From Bacillus albus (lineage in GTDB: Bacteria; Bacillota; Bacilli; Bacillales; Bacillaceae_G): a DNA stretch of 64,000 nucleotides. Below the pieces are notes generated by a model. It was not told where the DNA came from. It saw only the letters and a program-made list of their open reading frames with translations, and did no database searches. The position numbers and the translations under genes are program-made. Positions 52,871 to 60,791 of this stretch are shown piece by piece. The stretch's first letter is position 1, and each line of letters begins with the position of its first letter. The stretch lies in assembly GCF_001884185.1 (NCBI RefSeq), contig NZ_MAOE01000124.1:1-64000 (forward strand), given 5' to 3'.

Positions 52871-54358
52871 ATGTGTAAAAATTCAATTTCTATTATTATC
52901 CCCATACAACATAAAATAAAAAATTTACCTAGAATTTTGGAAGCATGTGAACAACTACAGCCTTTAGAAATTATCCTTACTATTAACGGATATACCCAGG
53001 ATTCAATTGGGAGTGCAGATTCCTACAATTGTGAAATTATTACACTAGAAGAACCGATAGAATCTACTAATTGTTATGTAATTGGTGCAAAAAAAGCAAA
53101 GGGGCAGTATCTCTTATTTTTAGATGAAAATTACCTTATTCACTCCTCCTCACTTATACAATTTCTTCAACCATTACTAAATGGATCTACTGACATCGTA
53201 TTAAATAATTTAGATGATTTTTTTCATCAAAAACAACAGCCCAATTTAGCAATGATTTGGCAGCAAGTTACGAATCATTTTTTTCATCGCCCAGATTTAA
53301 ATATTAACTCCTTATTATTTCCTCCCTACGCAATGACAAAAGAAGCGCTTGACGTAATTACTCCAGATAGTTTATCAAATCCAATATTGGCCCAAATGAA
53401 AATTATTGAACATAAATTTCGGATTTACGATCAATTCAACATTTCTATCCCTCAAGTTCCCTCTTTTCCTTCAACTCAACTCATTCATTATCATCTTGCA
53501 GCCATTGCAAATTGGCTCAATATAGAGCACAATCCAAGAGGAAACTATACCGATAATAATCGAAAGCGGCATATTATTTTAGGGCTTCAAAACGGGGAAC
53601 AAAAATCCATTCCAAAAATAATTACAGGTAAAGAGTTTTATTCGAATACTTATGGAAATAAACAATTATCAGTTATCATCCCTGTTCAAAATGAAGAAAA
53701 AACGATAGAATCTGTCATTTTTGAGGTGCAGAAATTAAAACCTTTTGAAATTATCGTTATTGTTAATGGATCAACAGATAAAACAGAGGAATTGGCGAAG
53801 GATTGCGATGCAACAGTTATTAGTTACGAAGAAGCACTTGGAAATGATACGGGACGTGCTGTTGGTGCCTATTTTGCCAAAGGTGACATATTATTATTTA
53901 TAGATGGAGATTTCTTAATTTCTAGTTGTGATTTATTACCATTTGTACAATCTATTCAAAATGGCACGGACTTAGCTTTAAATAAACTAGATTACTACTA
54001 TATGTATCGTCTCCCCTATTCTATCGTCACCGCATGTAAATATGCTATCAACTTAGCATGTAATCGGAAAGATTTAGGTATGGGATCCACAATTGCTGTC
54101 CCTCATGCTTTTAGTCGAAAATGCATTCATACAATTGGGTTTGATTCACTTCTTTCACCAACCTTAAGTCAAGTTAAAACAATTTTAGCAGGCTTTCATG
54201 TACAAAATGTCCATTCTGTCGACGTCGATAAAATGAATCGTGTTCGACCTGAAAAACACTTCTCTGAGGAAGGTTGCCTTTCATTAGCAACACAACAAAT
54301 CATTGGTGATCATATAGAAGCAATTTCTTACCTAATCGAACAAAAAGAGTACTTTTAA
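52871..54358 (+). CDS. tandem family-2 glycosyltransferase, N-terminal domain degenerate
   Basis: A 495-residue protein made of two related GT2 (GT-A fold) halves. The second half (from about residue 265) is intact: SVIIPVQNEEKTIE, a NGSTDKTEELA nucleotide-binding loop and the DxD motif DGD at 345-347. The first half keeps the fold pattern (SIIIPIQHKIKNLPRILEACEQLQPLEIILTING) but has DEN at 85-87 in place of DxD. The halves are joined by a linker with NYTDNNRKRHII (226-236). Soluble, no signal peptide. Donor and acceptor unknown. It resembles the two leftward genes downstream. Confidence 0.8.
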   Translation: MCKNSISIIIPIQHKIKNLPRILEACEQLQPLEIILTINGYTQDSIGSADSYNCEIITLEEPIESTNCYVIGAKKAKGQYLLFLDENYLIHSSSLIQFLQPLLNGSTDIVLNNLDDFFHQKQQPNLAMIWQQVTNHFFHRPDLNINSLLFPPYAMTKEALDVITPDSLSNPILAQMKIIEHKFRIYDQFNISIPQVPSFPSTQLIHYHLAAIANWLNIEHNPRGNYTDNNRKRHIILGLQNGEQKSIPKIITGKEFYSNTYGNKQLSVIIPVQNEEKTIESVIFEVQKLKPFEIIVIVNGSTDKTEELAKDCDATVISYEEALGNDTGRAVGAYFAKGDILLFIDGDFLISSCDLLPFVQSIQNGTDLALNKLDYYYMYRLPYSIVTACKYAINLACNRKDLGMGSTIAVPHAFSRKCIHTIGFDSLLSPTLSQVKTILAGFHVQNVHSVDVDKMNRVRPEKHFSEEGCLSLATQQIIGDHIEAISYLIEQKEYF

Positions 54359-54411
54359 TTATACATCCTGCCTACTAAATAATATATTATCTCATTTTTA
54401 ATATATGGCAG

Positions 54412-54443
54412 AAAAAAAAGATGGTTTGTAACCATCTTTTTTA
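54412..54443. terminator. convergent terminator
   Basis: AAAAAAGATGGTT pairs with AACCATCTTTTTT over a 3-base loop, between the rightward glycosyltransferase and the leftward 80-residue protein. Confidence 0.8.
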
Positions 54444-54490
54444 TTTTTACATCAGCTCAAAAGAAAAGTAGAAGGCAGGCTTTTTATTTC

Positions 54491-54733
54491 TTAAGAAGTT
54501 TGAAAAGAGAGGCTTGTTAATGAAGATTCAACACTTAAATCATCTTTTAGTGCAATTGAGAAACATGCAACTAATGGTAAAGTAATAACAATTGATCCAC
54601 TAGGACTAATTACAATTGTAGGACTTGTCCCACATGTGCCCCCACAATCCACTTCTGCATCAATTCCACTACCAGGGGTAATTGTAATTTTAAGACACAC
54701 ATCTAAACAAACATTATTCGTAGTACATGCCAT
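54491..54733 (-). CDS. small Cys-containing protein, founder of a paralogous pair
   Basis: An 80-residue protein with no recognised domain: five Cys in the first half (MACTTNNVCLDVCLKITITP ... VDCGGTCG), then a Ser/Thr/Ile/Val-rich beta-like stretch and the end VACFSIALKDDLSVESSLTSL. No signal peptide or lipobox. The 56-residue ORF just upstream shares the segments L-K/E-I-x-x-x-P, A-C-x-S-I-x-x-K-D-D-L and the L-x-S-L tail, so the two are homologous. An excellent GGAGGG lies six bases before the ATG. Ser/Thr content and neighbouring glycosyltransferases make it a possible glycosylation acceptor (inference). Confidence 0.6.
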   Translation of the reverse strand: MACTTNNVCLDVCLKITITPGSGIDAEVDCGGTCGTSPTIVISPSGSIVITLPLVACFSIALKDDLSVESSLTSLSFQTS

Positions 54734-54843
54734 AACTCTCCCTCCTTTCTTTTAACAATATATGCAGTTTACAAAATTTAGACACGACTCTCCTACTAAA
54801 TTTTATAAATTAGCTGCTATTTTCTTATCAGTTTTATATATGT

Positions 54844-55014
54844 TTAATTTATTATTAAACTAGATAAATTAATTAATAAATTCAGATCATCTTTTACTGA
54901 TATAGAAATACATGCGGTAAATGATATTACATTAAAATCAGATGAAAATTCATAATTGCACCTTAGAAATATTTCTGCGCCAACATTTGGATAGACCTTA
55001 ATTTCTAAATACAT
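54844..55014 (-). CDS. 56-residue paralogue of the neighbouring small protein
   Basis: Too short for common ORF cut-offs. It starts MYLEIKVYPNVGAEIFLRC and ends FTACISISVKDDLNLLINLSSLIIN. The C-terminal half matches the adjacent 80-residue protein (ACFSIALKDDLSVESSLTSL) in register, and LEIKVYP matches LKITITP; it lacks the Cys/Gly-rich insertion. An 11-base-loop hairpin sits between a GGAGGG and the ATG. Homology to a neighbour and the ribosome binding region make it a likely real gene, or a recently decayed copy. Confidence 0.5.
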   Translation of the reverse strand: MYLEIKVYPNVGAEIFLRCNYEFSSDFNVISFTACISISVKDDLNLLINLSSLIIN

Positions 55015-55019
55015 ATTAA

Positions 55020-55056
55020 AATACCTTTTATTGATGTAAGAAAAGGTATTCCCTCC
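55020..55056 (-). promoter_or_regulatory. hairpin-spaced ribosome binding site
   Basis: On the minus strand GGAGGG (55056-55051) is followed at once by AATACCTTTT (55050-55041), an 11-base loop, and its exact complement AAAAGGTATT (55029-55020), then TTAAT and the ATG at 55014. Folding the 10-bp hairpin leaves only five bases between GGAGGG and ATG; unfolded they are about 36 apart. The 3' arm also holds a weaker AAAAGG site that the hairpin would hide. Confidence 0.5.
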
Positions 55057-55151
55057 TTACTTGCGTCTGATATTAAGTTATATAGAAATTATCGTTACTT
55101 CTTTCTTTATTTTTTACTTGATATACTTAAAATAAGTTAAAATAAAAAAGT

Positions 55152-55209
55152 AAAAACACCTCCATTGAATTTGCATACTTAGTATGCGAATTCAGGAGGT
55201 GTTTTTTTC
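55152..55209. terminator. terminator after the hydrolase-glycosyltransferase gene
   Basis: AAAAACACCTCC pairs with GGAGGTGTTTTT, extended inside by GAATTTGCATAC / GTATGCGAATTC. It separates the large leftward genes from the two small ones. Confidence 0.8.
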
Positions 55210-55369
55210 ATGTACTACTATTCGGGTTCACTTCAATTTTAAGAAGTTTTTACTTTTCACTTACACTTGAAACAAAATGGTAACTTTTTTAAATTTTGTT
55301 TTCATTCCAATACTCAACTTATACTCTATCCGTTGCTATTCTACGCTTATTAGTAAAGTATCTTCCAAA

Positions 55370-57760
55370 TTAAAATAAATCTTTAAAATCCCTATTCTTT
55401 AGTAAATAAGAAAGCCCTTCTACATGATCTCCAGTAATTCTCAATACAGCCGGTGGATGTCCTACTGTTGCAAAGTGCTCATTTGGGCGAATACGATTTG
55501 GTTTCATTACATCTACAAAATGGACACATTCGACTTTATATCCTTCTAATATTGCCTTTACTTGCGCAACACACGCTGTATGAAGAGTATCCCAGCCAAT
55601 TCCCTCTAAACATTTTCGACTAATAGCGTGGGGAACAGCAATTGTAGATCCTACCCCTAAATCTTTACGATTACAAGCAATATTCAACATATATTTATAT
55701 AAATTTACAATATATAGAGGAAATCTAAGATTTAAATTTAAATCGTTTAAAACCATATCAACACCATTCGCAACAGCCTGCGTTAACGGATGAAGATCTT
55801 TTGCTGGAATAGCAAAATCAGCATCAATAAAGAGAAGTATATCCCCTATGGCTTCCTTTGCACCAATTGCCCGTCCTACATCATGCCCTAATGTTTCTTC
55901 ATAAACAATTACCGTTGCTCCTAATTGCTTAGCGATTACTTCTGTCTGATCTGTTGACCCATTAATGACAACAATTATTTCTTTCGGTTCAACTTTTCTT
56001 GCTTCAAGAATAACTTCTTTAATCGTCGCTTCTTCATTTTGTGCTGGTATAATTATTGATAACTGTTTTCCGTTATAAATTGATGAATTCATTCCCCACC
56101 CTTTATGGAAACGCGAATTATTCTTTTGTTTTTTTAGTTGCTCTATAATTTCTCTTTTTCTTCCTCCATCTGTATAGTTACCTCTATCATCTTTTCGTTG
56201 TAACCAACTTTCCAAAGCTTTTATGTTTTCTTTAATCTCACCTACTTCTAATTTAGTTAATTCATTTTTATAGAAAGAGGTTTTGTTTGCGGCTATATTA
56301 TTTAAAGATGTGTTAGTGATAGCTGACGAGGATTGTAATCGCCACCCTTTCTCAATAAGAATTATTTGAGATAGAGCAGGATTTTGCAAGGTGTCATATC
56401 CAATGTCTTCAATTACTTTTTTTGTAATGGCATATGGCATAGATAACATCGAATCATATTTTAAATCCATACGCCCCAATACATCGTTTACTATTTTTCT
56501 ATACACCATAGCAATGCTTGGCCATTCTACTCTCATCTTTTCAAAACATACAGAGTCTATATTATTCAAAATTACATCCTGTTCTTTTTTTAGTAGTGGT
56601 TCTATAAATCGTTCTAATTCTACCGAAAAAATAACATCTTCTCCATTTAAAAATAAAATTACATCTCCATTAGCGATTTTCGCCCCATGAACTGGTGCTT
56701 TCCATTTATTTTTCTCTTCAATCACAACAACGTTACTCTCAATAAATGTAGGTATGGATTGTATCGCACTCATTCTATCATCAGCTACAATGATAATTTC
56801 TAATGGTTTTATATGGTGCACTTTGTTTAAAATTTGATTCAATTTCGATTTTTCTTCTCCTAAAACTATAACGACTGACAGCCCCACTTCTTTTTGTTTT
56901 TCTTTTACAGTCTGATTAGGCTTTACTTTTTTTATATATTCAATTGTCTCACTCTTACCTACAGCTGCATGCCCTGCTTTTTTATCGAAATATAAATCTA
57001 TTACAATTTGATTTATTTCCGTATCTTTATCCAGTTGTTCTAATTCAGAAATGAGTGGTAGTAAATGATTTTGTACATCAAATTCACATGCGAAATTTTG
57101 CAAAAAATAAATATTCGGTACATATTTAATGTGATTAAAAAATTTCACAACATTAATTCTTTCGCCAAATTTCTCCTCAACTTCTTCTCTTGATAAACCT
57201 GGATAAGACAAATCGAAAACTAGATTTATTGGTACAGGTATCCATTTTAATAAATTTGTTTGAGGATTATTAATGAAAACTGTGGAGCCCTTAACGAATC
57301 CAGCTAAAATTAAAGACATAAACCCTCCCCCGGAACTGCCATAAAACAACACATTTTTTGAATCAATTTTTAACTTTGCAAATACTATTTCTAGAATATT
57401 AGCTATATCTTGCAAGTAAAATCTATCTAACTCCCCCTGTCCCCAACCTAAAGATAATTTTCCAAGATATAATGTAGGATCATTATAATATATAACAGTA
57501 TCTTCAAATTCATCCATCCATGAATGTCGATGAAAAATAGGCGGACCAATTGGCTGTTCTTGAAATCCACCTGCTCCGGATCCAAAAACAATAGTGTTAG
57601 AAGCACCGGGCTTAATACGAATTAAAAATTCATACGTTACTTTACCCCAATCAACCTTGAGTATAAATGGTTCTGTAGTTTGAAAGTCCATTTGCCATAA
57701 TTCTTCATATGAAATGTTAATTTTTTTGTACTGGTCTAACAGTTTAATCACCCTTTCCAT
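55370..57760 (-). CDS. alpha/beta-hydrolase-like domain fused to tandem GT2 domains
   Basis: A 796-residue, three-part protein. Residues 1-280 look like an alpha/beta hydrolase: nucleophile elbow GSSGGG with Ser143 and a late His264 in KKAGHAAV; the layout recalls Asp2-type acyltransferases. Residues about 292-480 form a GT2-like domain with NGE (372-374) in place of DxD. After the linker GNYTDGGRKREII (528-539), residues 567-796 form an intact GT2 with IIIPAQNEEATI, NGSTDQTE and DAD at 646-648. Its ATG overlaps the end of the upstream glycosyltransferase gene by 17 bases. I infer transfer plus acylation or deacylation of a glycan; substrate unknown. Confidence 0.75.
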   Translation of the reverse strand: MERVIKLLDQYKKINISYEELWQMDFQTTEPFILKVDWGKVTYEFLIRIKPGASNTIVFGSGAGGFQEQPIGPPIFHRHSWMDEFEDTVIYYNDPTLYLGKLSLGWGQGELDRFYLQDIANILEIVFAKLKIDSKNVLFYGSSGGGFMSLILAGFVKGSTVFINNPQTNLLKWIPVPINLVFDLSYPGLSREEVEEKFGERINVVKFFNHIKYVPNIYFLQNFACEFDVQNHLLPLISELEQLDKDTEINQIVIDLYFDKKAGHAAVGKSETIEYIKKVKPNQTVKEKQKEVGLSVVIVLGEEKSKLNQILNKVHHIKPLEIIIVADDRMSAIQSIPTFIESNVVVIEEKNKWKAPVHGAKIANGDVILFLNGEDVIFSVELERFIEPLLKKEQDVILNNIDSVCFEKMRVEWPSIAMVYRKIVNDVLGRMDLKYDSMLSMPYAITKKVIEDIGYDTLQNPALSQIILIEKGWRLQSSSAITNTSLNNIAANKTSFYKNELTKLEVGEIKENIKALESWLQRKDDRGNYTDGGRKREIIEQLKKQKNNSRFHKGWGMNSSIYNGKQLSIIIPAQNEEATIKEVILEARKVEPKEIIVVINGSTDQTEVIAKQLGATVIVYEETLGHDVGRAIGAKEAIGDILLFIDADFAIPAKDLHPLTQAVANGVDMVLNDLNLNLRFPLYIVNLYKYMLNIACNRKDLGVGSTIAVPHAISRKCLEGIGWDTLHTACVAQVKAILEGYKVECVHFVDVMKPNRIRPNEHFATVGHPPAVLRITGDHVEGLSYLLKNRDFKDLF

Positions 57761-59261
57761 CTATTTCTAGATGTTCTATTAAGTAAGAGAGAGCTTCAAC
57801 GTGATCACCAATTATTCTTAATACTGCCGGAGGATGTCCATTGTGACTTACATTCTCCATTAAACGAATTCTATTCGGTTTTACAACATCAACGTAATGT
57901 ACACATTCTACTCTATACCCTTGTAATATAGCTTTTACTTGTGCAAGACTAGGGCATAGTAAACTTTCCCAGCCTATTGCATCTAAGCATGATCTACTCA
58001 TAGCATGTGGAATGGCTACTAATGAGCCATTGCTTAATTCTGGACGATCATATGCTAAATTAAGCATATATTTTACGACGTCTACAACATAAAACGGCGG
58101 GTTTAACATCGGATTCAAATCATTTAATGCTATGTCTACACCAGCTGAAACTGCTTTTGTAAAGTGATGCAAATTACTTCCTGAAACGCTAAAATCACCA
58201 TCAATAAATAAAAGAATATCTCCTGTAGCTTCAAACGCTCCAATAGCACGTCCAACATTATGACCAAGCCGTTCGTTATATTTAATAATAGTAGCACCAA
58301 GTCTTTTAGCGATATTGGCCGTTTGATCTGTCGAACCATTTGCAACGACAATTATTTCTAGCGGTTCTATTTTTCTCGCTTCAAGTATTACTTGTTCTAT
58401 AGTTTCTTCTTCATTTTGCACTGGTATAATAACAGAAAGTTGCTTCCCGTTATAAATTGAAGAATGCATTCCCCAACCTCGATGATACGAAGGATACTGC
58501 TTGCTTTCACCTAATCTTTGAATAATATCCCTTCTTTTTCCTGCATCAGTAAACCCTACTCTTCTTCCCTTTTTCTCTATCCATTTGGATATACCAATTA
58601 AATATTTTTTCACTTTCTCTTTTTCATTTTCTAATAATTCTTTTTTAAATAAATATCCTTCTTCTTCTAACGTTTCATCTTCAGATAATGTTTTTATTAC
58701 ATATTGATCGTTAATCCGCCAGCCTTGATTCACTATGTTCATATGGGCTAGAACGATATTTTTCATATAATCAAAGCCGATATTTACCACTACTTCTTTC
58801 GTAAGTGCATATGGTAATGAAAGTATTGAATTGCTTTTTAAATCTGGTCGAGATAAAATTTCATTTAACATTTTTCTCCAAACAATATCCATATTTGGAC
58901 ATTTACCAACTTCAATAAATTTATCTATTTTGTTTAATACTACATCAGCCTGATTTGTAACGACTGGCTCAATAAAATTCTTCATTTCATTTGAAGGTAT
59001 TGAAAAATTACTATTGACAAATAACAATACATCTCCTTTTGCTTCCTTTATAGAAGCTTCATACCCATCATAATACGTACTATATTTATCCATCAAAACA
59101 ATATGGCATTTATGTTTCTTTGCTATTTCATACAAATTACTTCTATCGTTAGGAACGAAAATTATAATTTCAAGAGGATTTAACTTCCATATAGATTGAA
59201 TTGACTCTTCTAATATTTGCTCTCTTTCACTATACAAAATAATAACCGTTAACGATTTCAT
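57744..59261 (-). CDS. tandem family-2 glycosyltransferase, N-terminal domain degenerate
   Basis: A 505-residue protein with the same plan as the gene at 52871. The N-terminal half (SLTVIILYSEREQILEESI) has NSN at 83-85 in place of DxD. A linker with VGFTDAGKRRDII (235-247) and the segment YHRGWGMHSSIYNGKQLS lead into an intact GT2 with SVIIPVQNEEETIE, NGSTDQTANIA and DGD at 354-356. Start at 59261 (MKSLTVIIL) with AGGGGGG upstream; the longer in-frame ATG at 59312 lacks a site. It is co-transcribed with the hydrolase fusion. Confidence 0.8.
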   Translation of the reverse strand: MKSLTVIILYSEREQILEESIQSIWKLNPLEIIIFVPNDRSNLYEIAKKHKCHIVLMDKYSTYYDGYEASIKEAKGDVLLFVNSNFSIPSNEMKNFIEPVVTNQADVVLNKIDKFIEVGKCPNMDIVWRKMLNEILSRPDLKSNSILSLPYALTKEVVVNIGFDYMKNIVLAHMNIVNQGWRINDQYVIKTLSEDETLEEEGYLFKKELLENEKEKVKKYLIGISKWIEKKGRRVGFTDAGKRRDIIQRLGESKQYPSYHRGWGMHSSIYNGKQLSVIIPVQNEEETIEQVILEARKIEPLEIIVVANGSTDQTANIAKRLGATIIKYNERLGHNVGRAIGAFEATGDILLFIDGDFSVSGSNLHHFTKAVSAGVDIALNDLNPMLNPPFYVVDVVKYMLNLAYDRPELSNGSLVAIPHAMSRSCLDAIGWESLLCPSLAQVKAILQGYRVECVHYVDVVKPNRIRLMENVSHNGHPPAVLRIIGDHVEALSYLIEHLEIDGKGD

Positions 59262-59451
59262 TACACGCCCCCCTTTACACATCATGTGACATAAAATATT
59301 AAGTATTACCATTTCCTATGAATTTGCTACTTTATTAACATATTCAAAAGTGAATTATACTGTGTAAAAACAACCGTCTATTTTTGAAAATATAAGTTCT
59401 GCACTTACCTCCTTCCTCTTATCATTGTTTGTTACAACTCTCACCATTTAA

Positions 59452-59482
59452 AAACAAAAAAGCCCTAATTTCTTTAGGACTC
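59452..59482 (-). terminator. terminator of the beta-propeller gene
   Basis: AGCCCTAA pairs with TTTAGGACT around TTTC; the minus-strand tail is TTTTTTGTTTTTA. Confidence 0.7.
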
Positions 59483-59484
59483 TT

Positions 59485-60507
59485 TTAAACTAATTTATCA
59501 ATATTATTAATTTTATATACTACCTTTTTCCACGTTATACCGCGATCTTTTGTAGTAAATATTTCTTTTTTATTACACACCCAACCTTTACGCCGATTAA
59601 AAAAATGCAAACAAAATACATTTTTTAATAATGGATTACTTGATACTTTTATCCATTTTGCTCCTTTTTTTATTATTTGATATACACCTCCATTTTCGCT
59701 ATTTATAACCCAGCCATAATAGGAACTAAAAAACGAAACAGCCACTTTACTAGTATTTATTGTTTTATTTGAAATATGCCACGAATTTCCTTTATCAAAT
59801 GAGTAATTCATTAAAAATATATTATCATTCATTTTAGTTGGTATTACTAATAAGTTATTTTTATAGATTGCTTTATAAGCCATAGTAGTCCCATTATTAA
59901 TTCCTTTAAGACTTGGAATATCTTTTATAGGATGCCAACTTTCCCCACCATTTATTGTTTTAAATACCACCGATGTTTCATAATGTTTTTGTAATGAAAT
60001 AAACCCAATTAGATCGTTTATAAATGTTATCCCTGAAATACTATCACTAATACTTATATTCTTTATTACTTTCCAAGCTTTCCCTTTCGTTTTCAAATAG
60101 TATAAATTATGTTCAAATTTATTTGATGCAAGCTTTCTAGATAATACAATCCATATACTGTCCATATTCGTAGCATGCAATTGCACTTGAACATCAGTCG
60201 ATTTCTCCCAATCTTCTTCAACCGGTAAAATAAACTCACTCCATCTTTCTCCTCTATTAACTGTATAAAATATAGCTGGCAATAAATCCTCATTCGTTTT
60301 TGTTAAACCATACGCCCAAGAGCTTCGAGAATCTATTGGATATGCAAATAATACAATTGAATTTAGAGGATTAACAACATCCCATTCTACTCCTCCGTTT
60401 CGAGTATATAAGATGGCCTGCTTTTCATTTGTATATTGAATACCAGCCCAACCATATTTATCCGTTCTCATTTGTAAAGAAGTAAATTGAATATCATTAT
60501 TTTCCAA
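59485..60507 (-). CDS. Asp-box beta-propeller protein (BNR / YCF48-like)
   Basis: A 340-residue protein built from repeated strands with Asp-box turns S/T-x-D/N-x-G-x-x-W: TRNGGVEW, TVNRGERW, TINGGESW, SFDKGNSW and TKDRGITW, roughly 50-75 residues apart, giving five to seven blades. Such propellers bind sugars or proteins; sialidase catalytic residues are not evident. No signal peptide or membrane segment is seen, unusual for a carbohydrate-facing propeller. It precedes the two leftward glycosyltransferase genes but has its own terminator. Confidence 0.72.
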   Translation of the reverse strand: MENNDIQFTSLQMRTDKYGWAGIQYTNEKQAILYTRNGGVEWDVVNPLNSIVLFAYPIDSRSSWAYGLTKTNEDLLPAIFYTVNRGERWSEFILPVEEDWEKSTDVQVQLHATNMDSIWIVLSRKLASNKFEHNLYYLKTKGKAWKVIKNISISDSISGITFINDLIGFISLQKHYETSVVFKTINGGESWHPIKDIPSLKGINNGTTMAYKAIYKNNLLVIPTKMNDNIFLMNYSFDKGNSWHISNKTINTSKVAVSFFSSYYGWVINSENGGVYQIIKKGAKWIKVSSNPLLKNVFCLHFFNRRKGWVCNKKEIFTTKDRGITWKKVVYKINNIDKLV

Positions 60508-60716
60508 TATATCACCTCATTCTTATTATTTATATATTCGTATGCTATTATTTTCAAAACGTTCTATCACTCGTTGTTAGTACCACTCGTTTTATCTACT
60601 ATCTTTATTTACTTACTTTTTCTTTTTTTCACCACTCTAATATCATTCAATATTATAAAATGTCTTCTATTTTCCGTTATCATTTAACAACGATTGTATT
60701 TTATAAAATTCTAAAA

Positions 60717-60769
60717 TAAAAAGCGCACCCCCATTGTAAAAATATTACTAACAATTAGGGTGCACTTTA
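60717..60769. terminator. terminator after the class III aminotransferase gene
   Basis: GCACCCCCATTGT pairs with ACAATTAGGGTGC (with one bulge) between A- and T-rich flanks. Confidence 0.65.
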
Positions 60770-60791
60770 TATAAAATATAGCTTAAAATTT

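Larger units (their letters stand above)
55015..55369. other. intergenic region: hairpin leader of the small ORF and a terminator
   Basis: Contains the leader hairpin at 55020-55050, the terminator at 55152-55209 and AT-rich sequence that should hold the promoter for the two small leftward genes. I see no further gene. Confidence 0.45.

Noticed and set aside
54491-54733. 80-residue protein as an endospore-appendage (Ena, DUF3992) subunit
   Set aside because: It is small, beta-like and Cys-bearing, but it is shorter than Ena proteins and lacks a clear Cys-Cys connector; I cannot support the assignment.
60487-60687. 66-codon hydrophobic + strand frame between the propeller and aminotransferase genes
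   Set aside because: Overlaps the start of the propeller gene, lacks a ribosome binding site, and poly-T-rich DNA yields such Phe/Leu-rich frames by chance.
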